Shown: positions 17,301-25,330, counted from the stretch's first letter. The stretch: DNA of 35,080 nt from JBOHER01 sp050701115 (GCA_050701115.1 JBOHER010000196.1:1-35080), one strand, 5' to 3'. Notes: generated by a model not told the origin, from the letters alone. A program made the numbers and translations.

Positions 17301-19013
17301 CGCATCGCCGGGGAAGAGCGGTTCGTCGCCATCGAGGACGCGGGGCGGTATCGGGACGCCCTCGGGCTCGTGCTGCCCGCCGCCCTCCCCGAGTCGTTCA
17401 CCGAGCCCGCCGACGACCCGCTCGGGGAGCTGTTGTCGCGCTACGCCCGGCGACATAGTCCGTTCACGGCGACGCAGGCGGCAACCCGACTCGGCGTCGG
17501 GTCTGCCGTCGTGACCGAGGTGCTAGACCGGTTGGCCGCCAATGGAACCCTGGTGCGCGGTGAGCTGATCCCGATCGGCCATCCACAGCACGCGGCTGAC
17601 TCCGCGCGAACGAGCACGGACTACTGCGACGCAGGCGTGCTGCGCAGGCTCCGGCGAGCGTGCCTCGCCCGGTTGCGCGCTGAGGTGGAACCGGTGGAGC
17701 CTGCGGCGCTGGGCCGGTTCCTGCCCGCGTGGCACGGCGTCGAGGCCGCCGGTGGTGCTCGATCCCGACGGCTGCGCGCAGCGCCGACCGTGGACGACGT
17801 ACTTGCCTGCGTGGAGCAGCTGGCGGGTGCGCCACTGCCTGCCAGCGCGCTGGAATCGATGGTGTTACCCGCGCGGCTCCCCGGCTACTCCCCCGGTCTG
17901 CTCGACGAGCTCACCACGTCCGGGGAGGTCACCTGGTGTGGTTGCGGGTCTTTGCCAGGTGGCGACGGTTGGATCGCGCTGGCTCCCGGCGATGTCGCCG
18001 ATTTGTTGCTGCCGGACCTGGATGAACCCATTCCGGACAGCCCGCTGCACGTGGCGATCAGGTCCACTTTGGATGGTGGCGCGTTGTTCTTCCGCCAGCT
18101 CGCCGATCGGGTGGCCGCGCAGCTCGACCAGGTCCCGGGTGATAGCGAGGTGCTCTCCGCGCTGTGGGAGCTGGTGTGGGCGGGTGTGGTCACGGCCGAC
18201 ACGCTGGCTCCGTTGCGGGCCTTGGTGTCGGGCCGCGGGGCGGCTCACCGCCCCCGGCGCTCCCCTCCGCGCACTCGCTATGCGCGGCTGCGCGCGTCCC
18301 GTGCGGCGATTTCGAGCCGAACGGGGCCTCCTTCTGCCGCGGGCAGGTGGTCGCTGACTCCGGCCCGTGAAGCCGATCCCACCCGGCGCGCGCTGGCCCG
18401 GGCCGATGCCTTCCTGGAACGACATGGCGTGCTCACCAGAGGCGCGCTGGAGACCGACAGGACGACTGGCGGATTCGCCGCGATCTACCGGGTGTTGCGT
18501 GGCATGGAGGATTCCGGGCAGGTGGTGCGCGGTTATGTTGTAGAGGGCCTCGGCGCTGCCCAGTTCGCCGCGCGCGGTGCTGTGGACCTGCTGCGCTCGA
18601 TGAGCGGAACGGATCCCTCGTCGGGGCGGGGCGCGGTCGTGCTGGCGGCGACCGATCCCGCCCAGCCCTACGGTGCGGCGTTACCCTGGCCGTCGACGGT
18701 GGACCGGCCGGGTCCGGGCGGCCCGACCCGGCATCGCCCTGGCCGTAAGGCGGGCGCGCTCACTGTGCTGGTGGACGGCTACGCCACGCTGTATGTGGAA
18801 CGAGGCGGCCGATCATTGCTGTCGTTCACCGATGACCGGCCCACCCTGCAGGTCGCCGCCAACGCGCTGGCCGATCTGGTGCATTCAGGCAGGCTCGGCA
18901 CGCTAGCGCTACGCCGCACGGACGGCGAACAGGCGCTGACCTCCCAATTGGCCGCCGTGCTCAGGGAGGCCGGATTCCGCGCCACCCCGCAAGGCTTGCG
19001 GCTCCGCGCATGA
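14343..19013 (+). CDS. lhr: Large ATP-dependent helicase Lhr (Lhr-core plus C-terminal extension)
   Basis: A 1556-residue superfamily 2 helicase of the full-length Lhr type, close to the roughly 1500 residues of mycobacterial Lhr, a 3'-5' DNA/RNA-DNA helicase linked to DNA repair. Visible motifs are Q-motif PTAAQ, Walker A APTGSGKT (49-56), Ib TTPES, Walker B DEVH (173-176), SAT (208-210) and motif VI QRIGRAGHH. The core, with winged-helix and Lhr-specific domains, covers roughly residues 1-860; the rest is the C-terminal Lhr extension. ATG 14343 is preferred by alignment to Lhr N-termini, although GTG 14292 is also in frame and neither has a good ribosome binding site. Its start overlaps the start of the leftward gene (shared CATG). 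Confidence 0.95.
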   Translation: MADSAPADVLDLFSPATRAWFTGAFSAPTAAQAGAWRAAHAGENPLVIAPTGSGKTLAAFLWAVDRLATEPHPSQPKHRCRVLYVSPLKALAVDVQRNLRAPLAGITEAGHALGSPTPDITVGIRTGDTTSAERRSFARTPPDILVTTPESLFLILTSAARDSLRGVRTVIIDEVHAVAGTKRGAHLALSLERLDALLPRRAQRIGLSATVRPVEEVRTFLAGGRPTRVVQPPTPKTIEVRVEVPVADMATVDAPAVAPRTQPLPSEGGIGTQEEIAGTAARRPSIWPAVEQRILDLVLAHRSTIVFANSRRIAERLTARLNELHSGPAVVERFPAELIGESGLTTGVPDQVVARAHHGSMAREQRTLVEEELKSGRLPCVVATSSLELGIDMGAVDLVVQVEAPPTVASGLQRIGRAGHHVGAVSSGIVFPKFRGDLVSCAVVAERMTNGAIEELRYPRNPLDVLAQQIVAMLALEPCTVDDLAAVIRGAAPFSALPDSALYAVLDMLAGKYPSTDFGELRPRITWNRTTGELSGRPGSQRLAVTSGGTIPDRGLFTVMTPSSAEGPGSRVGELDEEMVYESRAGDTILLGTSSWRITDITHDRVMVVPAPGEAARMPFWKGDTPGRPLELGRAQGAFLRELSTLDEPAARERAAAAGLDEWACDNLLAYLTDQQAATTVIPHDTTVVVERFRDELGDWRVVVHSPFGARVNAPWALAIGARLRDRRGIDVKLAHSDDGIVLRMPDALEADGTPVAITLDDLILEPDDVESTTVAEVGGSALFSARFRECAARSLLLPRRDPRRRQPLWQQRQRASQLLAVAAQYPRFPVVLEAMRECLQDVYDVEGLRSLMADVSARRVRVVEVETPSASPFARSLLFGYVGMFMYSSDVPLAERRAAALSLDSALLAELLGTDSIRELLDADVIVAVERQLQHLVEDRHALDPEDAADLLRVLGDLSLPEASERGVSEDWLHALESAGRAIRLRIAGEERFVAIEDAGRYRDALGLVLPAALPESFTEPADDPLGELLSRYARRHSPFTATQAATRLGVGSAVVTEVLDRLAANGTLVRGELIPIGHPQHAADSARTSTDYCDAGVLRRLRRACLARLRAEVEPVEPAALGRFLPAWHGVEAAGGARSRRLRAAPTVDDVLACVEQLAGAPLPASALESMVLPARLPGYSPGLLDELTTSGEVTWCGCGSLPGGDGWIALAPGDVADLLLPDLDEPIPDSPLHVAIRSTLDGGALFFRQLADRVAAQLDQVPGDSEVLSALWELVWAGVVTADTLAPLRALVSGRGAAHRPRRSPPRTRYARLRASRAAISSRTGPPSAAGRWSLTPAREADPTRRALARADAFLERHGVLTRGALETDRTTGGFAAIYRVLRGMEDSGQVVRGYVVEGLGAAQFAARGAVDLLRSMSGTDPSSGRGAVVLAATDPAQPYGAALPWPSTVDRPGPGGPTRHRPGRKAGALTVLVDGYATLYVERGGRSLLSFTDDRPTLQVAANALADLVHSGRLGTLALRRTDGEQALTSQLAAVLREAGFRATPQGLRLRA

Positions 19014-19034
19014 TGGCATCGTGCACCGTTGGTA

Positions 19035-19047
19035 GTACTTGCAGGCA
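19035..19047 (+). repeat. Copy of a dispersed GTACTTGCAGGC motif
   Basis: GTACTTGCAGGCA in the gap between lhr and def also occurs at 31297-31309, and its complement (12 bases) at 31261-31272. The wider context is GGTAGTACTTGCAGGC here against GGTGGTACTTGCAGGC and GGCAGTACTTGCAGGC there. Three intergenic copies in 35 kb suggest a short dispersed element. Confidence 0.6.
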
Positions 19048-19074
19048 CGCCATCCGCCGCCGGAGGGAGCGCTC

Positions 19075-19608
19075 GTGACCGTCAGGGAGCTGCGCTATTT
19101 TGGTGATCCGGTGCTCAAGACCCCGTGTGATCCAATTGTGAGGATCGACCGGTCCGCTGAGTCGTTGGTCGCGGATCTGCTGGACACCGTGGACCAGCCC
19201 GGGCGGGCGGGCCTCGCCGCACCGCAGATCGGGGTCAGCTTGCGGGCGTTCAGCTACAACGTGGACGGCGAGATCGGCTATGTCCTCAATCCAGAACTCG
19301 TCGAAGTCTCCGCGGACACCCACGAGATCACCGAGGGGTGCCTGTCCGTCCCGGAACTCTGGTTTCCGGTAGAGCGCGCCAAGCACGCGGTGGTGCGTGG
19401 CGTTGATCTGCGTAACCAGCCTGTGGTCGTGGATGGGAAAGGTGTGCTGGCGCAATGCCTGCAGCATGAGACCGACCACCTCAACGGCATGCTGTACCTC
19501 GATCGGCTGACCAGCGAACGACGCAAGTCAGCGTTGCGGGAGTCGCGTCAGCGGAGTTGGTTCTCCGAAGCGCTGACCCGAGCGACCCAAACGCGACCTT
19601 GGTGGTGA
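19075..19608 (+). CDS. def: Peptide deformylase
   Basis: A 177-residue metalloenzyme removing the N-formyl group from new proteins. All three family motifs are present: GLAAPQIG (motif 1), EGCLS with metal ligand C89 (motif 2) and HETDH with H131, catalytic E132 and H135 (motif 3). The GTG at 19075 is chosen because GGAGG (19062-19066) lies 8 bases upstream; the open frame begins earlier at 19039 inside a repeat. It follows lhr by 61 bases and converges with an acetyltransferase gene that ends 10 bases further on. Confidence 0.95.
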   Translation: MTVRELRYFGDPVLKTPCDPIVRIDRSAESLVADLLDTVDQPGRAGLAAPQIGVSLRAFSYNVDGEIGYVLNPELVEVSADTHEITEGCLSVPELWFPVERAKHAVVRGVDLRNQPVVVDGKGVLAQCLQHETDHLNGMLYLDRLTSERRKSALRESRQRSWFSEALTRATQTRPWW

Positions 19609-19618
19609 TGGTGATCCG

Positions 19619-20431
19619 CTACTTGCCGTTGTCCGCCGAGACCGCCGCGGCCAGCCCCGCGCGCAGTGCCGCCCGGTAGACCCGGTTCTCCGACGGCAAG
19701 CTCAGCGCGAACAACGTGCCGTAACCCCGCATCGTCGCGACCGCATTGAGCCGCGTCAGCAGCGCGGTACCCAGGCCCTTGTTCTGCCACGCGCCCTCGA
19801 CCAGCAATGAGATCTCCGCGGTGTCGGTGGCCTCGGACGGAATCAACTGGCCGAGCGCCACTACCTCCCTGCCGCAGACACCAAGCAGGCTGATACCCCG
19901 GGGTGGCTGCAACAGTCGGTGCAGCCACCGGCGCGGCAAGGTGCGCGTTCCCGTGTGATAGCGGTGCTGCAGGGTTTCCATCGAGCACCGGGCGTGCAAC
20001 GCGGACACCGCGTCCGCATCGGCAGGCCTGCCCCCGCGCAGCACAACGGCAGCACCGTCGTCGCAGGTCACCGCGACCGGAGCCGACACGTTGAGCTCCG
20101 CGGCGGTGAGCAATGCCAGCAGATGGTCGACGCGAGCCAGCTCCACCTCGGCGAACGCCGCCCACTGCCGGCGCACCACGACCGCGATGTCCCCGGTGAC
20201 GATCACCGCCCGATGGCCGCCTTCAGTGCGCGACGGAGTGGCCTCGGACACCGGAACCACCGTGACCATGTCGGCGGCCAGCACCTCACGCACCACCTCA
20301 GCCCACTTGGCGGGCTCGTTGACGGCACGAGTCGCCGAGGCCGGGCGGCGCGACCGCTGCGCCGCAGGCCAGGTGACCGAGTCGGCCGAGAACCCGTTTG
20401 CTTCCGCGCGATCGATGTCCATGACATCCAC
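19619..20431 (-). CDS. GNAT-family acetyltransferase with N-terminal extension
   Basis: A 270-residue protein. The C-terminal half, from about residue 130, is a GNAT fold: the acetyl-CoA loop reads AWQNKGLGTALL, followed by RLNAVATMRGY and a final SENRVYRAALRAG. The first 125 residues are not recognised and contain strand-like segments (MVTVVPVSEA, AVIVTGDIAVVV). Substrate is unknown; the tandem arrangement recalls protein acetyltransferases with a regulatory or second degenerate GNAT domain. The start is uncertain: GTG 20431 or ATG 20422, neither with a strong ribosome binding site. It lies downstream of the MDMPI-family gene on the same strand with a 108-base gap. Confidence 0.8.
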   Translation of the reverse strand: MDVMDIDRAEANGFSADSVTWPAAQRSRRPASATRAVNEPAKWAEVVREVLAADMVTVVPVSEATPSRTEGGHRAVIVTGDIAVVVRRQWAAFAEVELARVDHLLALLTAAELNVSAPVAVTCDDGAAVVLRGGRPADADAVSALHARCSMETLQHRYHTGTRTLPRRWLHRLLQPPRGISLLGVCGREVVALGQLIPSEATDTAEISLLVEGAWQNKGLGTALLTRLNAVATMRGYGTLFALSLPSENRVYRAALRAGLAAAVSADNGK

Positions 20432-20539
20432 TCTGGCGGTCAGTTATTGCCGGCGAGCGAATCCGGTGTTTCGCTCGTCTGACAGCAACAGGAATCCGGC
20501 AATGCGGCTGAAACACCGAGCACTCGGCGAAGTCGCTGT

Positions 20540-21304
20540 TCAGCGGGTCGCCAGGCGCAAGAGCGCCCACAACTGGGCCACCGCGTCGTCGTCACCGTCG
20601 GTGGTCACCTCGTGGGTGGCCAGCCGGCCCCAGAGCCAGAGATACACCCGATCGGGAGCCCCGGTGACCTCGGCGTCGGCCACGACGTCATTGAGGCGCG
20701 AACTCCGCTGTGCCTCGGTGTGCCCAGGCCCGGCACGGGCGAGCCACGCGTGCCCTTCTGTCCGGACCGCGACCGAGCACTCCCTGGTGCCGGAAACCCC
20801 GAGCACATCCAGCCGGTGTCCAAACCACAGGGTGAGCGCCTCGTCGATCCCGTCAATGGCGATGTCCGCGGGGATCTCCGTTCGCGCCAGACCGGCCGCG
20901 CTCTGCACGTCGGCCCGGTGCACCGTCGTCTCGTGCAGCATGCGCCGCCGCCAGAACCGCGCGGTCTGATCCGCGGGCCACCAGGTGCCTGCCGGTGCCG
21001 ACGGGTCGCGCGATGCCAGCTCCCGGATCAGATCATCGAACCCGGCGAGCAAGTACTGCTCTGCCGATTGGCCGGGCGCGGGATCGCGCTGCCATTCCTG
21101 CGGTCGTCTGCCGTCGCCAAGCCAGGACACAACCAATCGGTACACACTGCCGAGGTGCCGAACCACCTCACCGATGGTCAGCCCGGGACAGGCGGGCACC
21201 CGCGTGTCGTAGGGCGCGTGATGGGACGCCTCGACCAGCAGGTCGGCTTCCAACGTGAGCCGGTCGAGCATCCGCCCGTAGTCGATCAACACCTGCTCGG
21301 ACAC
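20540..21304 (-). CDS. Mycothiol-dependent maleylpyruvate isomerase-family protein (DinB-like)
   Basis: A 254-residue protein of the TIGR03083/MDMPI family. The N-terminal DinB-like four-helix domain includes CPGLTIGEVVRHLGSVY and the metal-site segment HETTVHRADVQSAAG. A smaller C-terminal domain follows. Members use mycothiol or are uncharacterised; a link to maleylpyruvate is not implied here. The open frame extends to 21925, but GTG 21304 is chosen because GGAGG (21314-21310) is 5 bases upstream. It starts 31 bases after the HEPN gene and is probably co-transcribed with it from the promoter near 21900. Confidence 0.85.
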   Translation of the reverse strand: MSEQVLIDYGRMLDRLTLEADLLVEASHHAPYDTRVPACPGLTIGEVVRHLGSVYRLVVSWLGDGRRPQEWQRDPAPGQSAEQYLLAGFDDLIRELASRDPSAPAGTWWPADQTARFWRRRMLHETTVHRADVQSAAGLARTEIPADIAIDGIDEALTLWFGHRLDVLGVSGTRECSVAVRTEGHAWLARAGPGHTEAQRSSRLNDVVADAEVTGAPDRVYLWLWGRLATHEVTTDGDDDAVAQLWALLRLATR

Positions 21305-21335
21305 CGCTTCCTCCACGCCGCGGACCTCACACCCC

Positions 21336-21776
21336 TCACCGGGGCGCACCAGGCATTGCCCGGCGGGCAAGCTCGACGAACTGCCCTGCCTGGCGGAGCA
21401 GGTCGTCGGCGGCCCGCGCACTGATCCGGTGGGTGATGCCTGCCTGCGCGGCGGCTTGCAGCCCGGAATGCGCGGCAAAGAACACCGCCCACTCCGCCAG
21501 TTCCGGTGCGGCGGATTCCAGCAACGTCCACACGCTCGTCGGACGCGTGCGACCACGGTGTGGGCGCCCTCGCGCCGCGAGCACCGCGGCGGCCGCCCGT
21601 AGAGCCGCGGAGTAGGACTCGGTGAAACGCTCGACCGGCTCGGCGTACCGTTCGGCATCCGCCAGCCCCCTGCTGGCTTGGGTGAGTAATGCGATCGCGG
21701 CAGGTGCGACCGGCGGCCGCGACGATGCCATCCGGACCAGCCGGCTGTTGACAGGTGATGCGACGGCGCCCGACAT
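21336..21776 (-). CDS. SAV_6107-type HEPN domain protein
   Basis: A 146-residue helical protein. The pattern ARGRPHRGRTRPTSVWTLL, ELAEWAVFFAAHSG, then ARAADDLLRQAGQFVELAR is that of the SAV_6107-like HEPN family of Actinobacteria, which is uncharacterised. Many HEPN proteins are RNases, but the classic R-x4-6-H signature is not obvious; the only candidate, HRISARAADD, is reversed. The ATG at 21776 has a purine-rich AAGGGGA site 5 bases upstream. A candidate LexA-controlled promoter and a 14-bp hairpin lie in the leader. It is followed by the MDMPI gene. Confidence 0.82.
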   Translation of the reverse strand: MSGAVASPVNSRLVRMASSRPPVAPAAIALLTQASRGLADAERYAEPVERFTESYSAALRAAAAVLAARGRPHRGRTRPTSVWTLLESAAPELAEWAVFFAAHSGLQAAAQAGITHRISARAADDLLRQAGQFVELARRAMPGAPR

Positions 21777-21802
21777 GATGTTCCCCTTCCCGCTCGTGCG
21801 CT

Positions 21803-21846
21803 GGTGTCCGGCGGCGGACGCTTCCCCCGCCACGCCGCCGGACACC
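21803..21846 (-). other. Strong hairpin in the leader of the HEPN gene
   Basis: Perfect 14-bp arms, GGTGTCCGGCGGCG (21803-21816) and CGCCGCCGGACACC (21833-21846), enclose a 16-base loop. It lies between the predicted promoter and the HEPN start at 21776, so it would form in the 5' untranslated RNA. It could act as an attenuator, an mRNA stabiliser or an operator; none is proven. Confidence 0.7.
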
Positions 21847-21870
21847 GATCGGCGAGACCTCGCCGACGAC

Positions 21871-21886
21871 CCGAACATATGTTCGA
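21871..21886 (-). promoter_or_regulatory. LexA (SOS) box upstream of the HEPN gene
   Basis: CCGAACATATGTTCGA matches TCGAAC-N4-GTTCGA at 11 of 12 positions and its core CGAACATATGTTCG is a perfect 14-base palindrome. It lies just downstream of a predicted promoter (21897-21925), where LexA would block transcription. The divergent acetyltransferase gene starts 164 bases away on the other side. Confidence 0.75.
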
Positions 21887-21896
21887 ACCTGTTTCG

Positions 21897-21925
21897 AGAG
21901 TAGCCGCACCGGACTCGAGACTCAA
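21897..21925 (-). promoter_or_regulatory. Predicted housekeeping promoter of the HEPN/MDMPI unit
   Basis: On the minus strand TTGAGT (21925-21920) is followed, after exactly 17 bases, by TACTCT (21902-21897). These fit -35 TTGA and -10 TANNNT. Transcription would start near 21890, placing the LexA box at about +4 to +19 and leaving a leader of about 115 bases. Confidence 0.55.
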
Positions 21926-22049
21926 CCCCGGATCTCCTTCGTCGCTGACGCCGCCCCGATCGTGCTCGATGAGTCCGTCGAACGCATCGAGATCGTCGAG
22001 GTGACAACCTAGACTTCAGGGAGCGCAGTCCCAGGGAAGGAGGGCGTCC

Positions 22050-22622
22050 GTGACCACGATGTCGTCGAAGTGCACCTTCGTCTCGCTTTCGCCTGCGGAG
22101 TTTCGCGAGCGGCTGCCCGAAGCGTTGACCCTCTACGTCAACGCGATGCGCTATCCGCCGGGTACCGCAGAGCAGCGGGCCCCGATGTGGCTCGCGCACA
22201 TGCTGCGGGACGGATGGCGCAACACGGCGGCCATTGATGCCGCGGGAGCCCTGATCGGCCTCGCCTACGGCTACCGAGGCCGGCCAGGGCAATGGTGGCA
22301 CGAGCAGGTGCGCAGAGGGCTCACCGAACAGGGTCCGGCACTGCGGTCACAGCCGCACCACAACGAGTGGCTCGACGACTACTTCGAGCTGACCGAGTTG
22401 CACGTGCGACCGGAAAGCCAAGGCAGCGGGATCGGCGAAGACCTGCTGCGCATGCTGCTCGCCGACGTGCCCCAGGGCCGCGTCCTGCTCTCCACTCCCG
22501 AAGGCAAGACCAGGGCGTGGCGGCTGTACCGCAGGTTGGGATTCGACGACGTGCTGCGTGATTACCACTTCGCGGGCGATCCCCGGCCGTTCGCGATCCT
22601 GGGCAGGGCCCTGCCCCTGTAG
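22050..22622 (+). CDS. GNAT-family acetyltransferase (Rv2170-like position)
   Basis: A 190-residue GNAT protein. The acetyl-CoA loop is VRPESQGSGIGEDLLRML (around residues 117-134), preceded by the strand ELTELHV and followed by VLLSTPEGKTRAWRLYRRLGF, a standard motif B. The GTG at 22050 has AAGGAGG (22037-22043) 6 bases upstream. Length and neighbours fit M. tuberculosis Rv2170, reported there as a lysine acetyltransferase; the equivalence is inferred from position. It converges with the DUF885 gene, whose stop is 62 bases further on. Confidence 0.88.
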   Translation: MTTMSSKCTFVSLSPAEFRERLPEALTLYVNAMRYPPGTAEQRAPMWLAHMLRDGWRNTAAIDAAGALIGLAYGYRGRPGQWWHEQVRRGLTEQGPALRSQPHHNEWLDDYFELTELHVRPESQGSGIGEDLLRMLLADVPQGRVLLSTPEGKTRAWRLYRRLGFDDVLRDYHFAGDPRPFAILGRALPL

Positions 22623-22684
22623 CACCTCGCTCAGCGCGCCTGCGGCGGCGGGGTGGAGAACACAATCCGGTACATCAAGATCCC

Positions 22685-24373
22685 TTATAACTGAGCCAAC
22701 TGTTCACGGAGCGTGTCCAGTCCCATTCCGCCGAGCGCGAGCGCCTGCGTGTGGAACCGCTTGATGTCGAAATCGGCACCCGCGCGCTGCCGGGCCTCAT
22801 CCCGCGCGGTGAGCCACAGCCGCTCGCCGAGCTTGTAGGAGGCCGCCTGGCCGGGCCAGCCGAGGTAGCGGTCGATCTCGTCGTGCACGTGATCCGGATC
22901 GGTGATCGTCCGAGTCAGCAGGAACTCGAGACCGAGTTCGGGCGTCCACCGCTCCCCTTCGTGGAACGCCGTACCCGCCGGGATATCCAACTCGAGGTGC
23001 ATGCCGACGTCCACGATCACCCGAGCCGCCCGGAAGAGGTGCGCGTCGAGCATGCCGAGCAGATCGCCGTCGTCGTTCAGGAAACCGAGTTCATGCATTA
23101 GGCGCTCCGCATAGAGCGCCCATCCCTCGGCGTGCCCTGAGGTGAACGCCATGAGCCGCTGGTACCGGTTCAGCGTGGCCGCCTGCCGCACCGCCGTCGC
23201 GATCTGCAGGTGGTGTCCCGGCGCACCCTCGTGGTAGACGGTGCTGACTTCGCGCCAGGTGGCGAACTCCTCCTTGCCCGGCGGAACCGACCACCACATC
23301 CGGCCAGGACGGCTGAAATCCTCGGTGGGCCCGGTGTAGTAGGCACCCACCCCGCCACCCGGCGGGGCGATAAGGCATTCCAACACCATGATCTCATCGG
23401 GAATGTCGAAATGCTTGCCACGCAACGATTTCAGGGCATCGTCGGACAGCGCCTGCATCCATTGCCGTAGCGCATCCGTACCTTCCAGCCGGTAGCGGGG
23501 ATCAGCGTCCAGAATGCCCGCGACCTCGGCCAGGGTCGCGCCGGGTTTGATCCGACCGGCCACCTCCCGCATCTCGGCCTCGATCCGGGTGAACTCCTGC
23601 CAGCCCCATTCGTAGGCCTCGGTAAGGTCCAACGTCGCGCCGGTGAAGTAGCGAGACCAGAGCCGATAGCGGTCCTCCCCGACCGCGTCCTTGGAGGGCG
23701 CGAGTGGTGCCAGTTCGGCACGGAGGAAACCGGCGAATTCGGCGAACGCCTCTTGCGCCGCGTGCGCATGATGCCTCAGGTCGCGGCGCAGTGCGTCGCG
23801 CAATCCCTGTGCCTGGGCCGCGCCTGCGACGAGGGTTTCGAAGTAACCTGCCTCGCCGTGTAACCCGGCCCAGGTCTCACATTGCTCGGCGACCCTGGCG
23901 ACCTGACGCAGCGCGGCGACCCGGCCGGCGTCCGATGCGGCGAGCAGCGACGCTCGGATTCCGTCCATCGCAGCAGGCACTTTGGCCATCCTGGCCGCGA
24001 TGGTCTGCCAATGGCCGGGGGTCTCGTGTGGCATCAGATCGAAGACGATCCGCAGTTGGTGTACCGGGCTGGCGATGGTGTTGAGCTCGGCCAGGTCGAG
24101 GCCGGCCCCATGCAGCTCGAGGTCGAGGCCGATGCGCTCGGTGAAAACGGCTTTGGCCGCGCGCTCGGCCGGGTCGGCAGGCACACACCGGTCGATGGCG
24201 GCAAGCGTCCGCTTGGCCAACGTCGCACGCGCGGCATGGCCTTCCGGCGAGTAGTCGGTCACCTCGTCTTCATGGCCCGCGATACCGAGTTCGGTCGCGA
24301 CGTCGGGATGTGCTGCCGCGAAGTCGTCGACGAAGTGATCGCAGATCTGGTGGATGTCCTGCCCAGAAGTCAT
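22685..24373 (-). CDS. DUF885 family metallopeptidase-like protein
   Basis: A 562-residue protein of DUF885, a gluzincin-like family. The diagnostic zinc-site motif HEGAPGHH is at residues 381-388, with a second acidic region FTSGHAEGWALYAERLM that supplies the usual third ligand. No signal peptide is seen, so it is probably cytoplasmic. Substrate is unknown; relatives are annotated as carboxypeptidase-like. The ATG at 24373 has no Shine-Dalgarno sequence, but TAGCGT (24385-24380) lies 6 bases upstream, suggesting a leaderless mRNA. metF ends 59 bases upstream on the same strand. Confidence 0.88.
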   Translation of the reverse strand: MTSGQDIHQICDHFVDDFAAAHPDVATELGIAGHEDEVTDYSPEGHAARATLAKRTLAAIDRCVPADPAERAAKAVFTERIGLDLELHGAGLDLAELNTIASPVHQLRIVFDLMPHETPGHWQTIAARMAKVPAAMDGIRASLLAASDAGRVAALRQVARVAEQCETWAGLHGEAGYFETLVAGAAQAQGLRDALRRDLRHHAHAAQEAFAEFAGFLRAELAPLAPSKDAVGEDRYRLWSRYFTGATLDLTEAYEWGWQEFTRIEAEMREVAGRIKPGATLAEVAGILDADPRYRLEGTDALRQWMQALSDDALKSLRGKHFDIPDEIMVLECLIAPPGGGVGAYYTGPTEDFSRPGRMWWSVPPGKEEFATWREVSTVYHEGAPGHHLQIATAVRQAATLNRYQRLMAFTSGHAEGWALYAERLMHELGFLNDDGDLLGMLDAHLFRAARVIVDVGMHLELDIPAGTAFHEGERWTPELGLEFLLTRTITDPDHVHDEIDRYLGWPGQAASYKLGERLWLTARDEARQRAGADFDIKRFHTQALALGGMGLDTLREQLAQL

Positions 24374-24432
24374 ACCGGCACGCTACCGGCAGGCAACCCA
24401 GCTCGGCACGGGATTAACGAACTCGATCCGGC

Positions 24433-25317
24433 TCAGGCGCGCGCGGGCACCAGGCCGAGCCTGCCCACCAGTTCGCGGGTGGCTTTGGACCGGTTGAACG
24501 TGTAGAAGTGCAGGTTCGGTACGCCCTCGGCGAGCAGTCGCTGGCAGAGCTCGGTGACCACGTCGAGCCCTTCGGCGCGGAATGCGGGGGGGTCATCGGC
24601 CAGTGGTTCGAGGCGGCCCAGCAGCCAGGCAGGTGCGGGTGCTCCGGACAGTTCGACCGTCTTGTGCAGGGTCCGGAGGGTGGTCAGCGGCATGATGCCG
24701 GGCAGCAGCGGCGCTTCGATCCCGGCGGCAGCGAGCCGATCCCGGAGCCGGAGGAAGTCGTCGGCTTCGTGGAACAGCTGTGCGATCGCGAAGTCGGCGC
24801 CGCAGCGGAACTTGTGCACCAGGTGCCTGGTGTCGGAGTCGAGCTCCGCCGAGCGCGGGTGACCGTAGGGGAAAGCTGACACGCCGACGCAGAAGTCGCC
24901 GAGCGAGCGGACCAGCTCGACCAGTTCGGAGGCGTAGTTCAGGCCGTGCGGATGCCGGATCCACTCGCCGTTGGGGTCGCCCGGCGGGTCGCCGCGCAGC
25001 GCCAGGATGTTGCGCACGCCCACCGCTGCGAAATGCCCGATGACGTTGCGCAGGTCGGCGATCGAGTGGTTCACCGCGGTCAGGTGCGCCATCGGCACCA
25101 GGGTGGTCTCGGTGGCCACCCTGGCGATGCTGCGAATCGTGCCGTCCCTGCTGGAGCCGCCCGCGCCGTAAGTGATCGACATGTATGCGGGGTCGAACGG
25201 TTCCAGTTCGCGGATCGATCGCCACAGGATCGCCTCGTCGGCGGTGTCCCGCGGCGGGAAGAACTCCACCGAGAAGACCGGAGTGTCTTGGTCAAGGCGC
25301 TCCACCACCGAAGTCAT
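24433..25317 (-). CDS. metF: Methylenetetrahydrofolate reductase
   Basis: A 294-residue TIM-barrel flavoenzyme reducing 5,10-methylene-THF to 5-methyl-THF for methionine synthesis. Family segments are VEFFPPR, YGAGGSSRDGTI, HLTAVNHS, ILALRGDPPGD and GADFAIAQLF. The start is ATG 25317. A TACTCT box (25330-25325) sits exactly 7 bases upstream, so the transcript is probably leaderless. From memory it corresponds in neighbourhood to Rv2172c of M. tuberculosis. It diverges from the polyprenyl synthase gene with only about 30 bases between. Confidence 0.92.
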   Translation of the reverse strand: MTSVVERLDQDTPVFSVEFFPPRDTADEAILWRSIRELEPFDPAYMSITYGAGGSSRDGTIRSIARVATETTLVPMAHLTAVNHSIADLRNVIGHFAAVGVRNILALRGDPPGDPNGEWIRHPHGLNYASELVELVRSLGDFCVGVSAFPYGHPRSAELDSDTRHLVHKFRCGADFAIAQLFHEADDFLRLRDRLAAAGIEAPLLPGIMPLTTLRTLHKTVELSGAPAPAWLLGRLEPLADDPPAFRAEGLDVVTELCQRLLAEGVPNLHFYTFNRSKATRELVGRLGLVPARA

Positions 25318-25324
25318 GTACCCA

Positions 25325-25330
25325 AGAGTA
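25325..25330 (-). promoter_or_regulatory. Predicted -10 box for leaderless metF
   Basis: TACTCT on the minus strand is followed by 7 bases and the metF ATG, the standard spacing for leaderless actinobacterial genes. There is no ribosome binding site before the ATG, which agrees. Confidence 0.5.
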
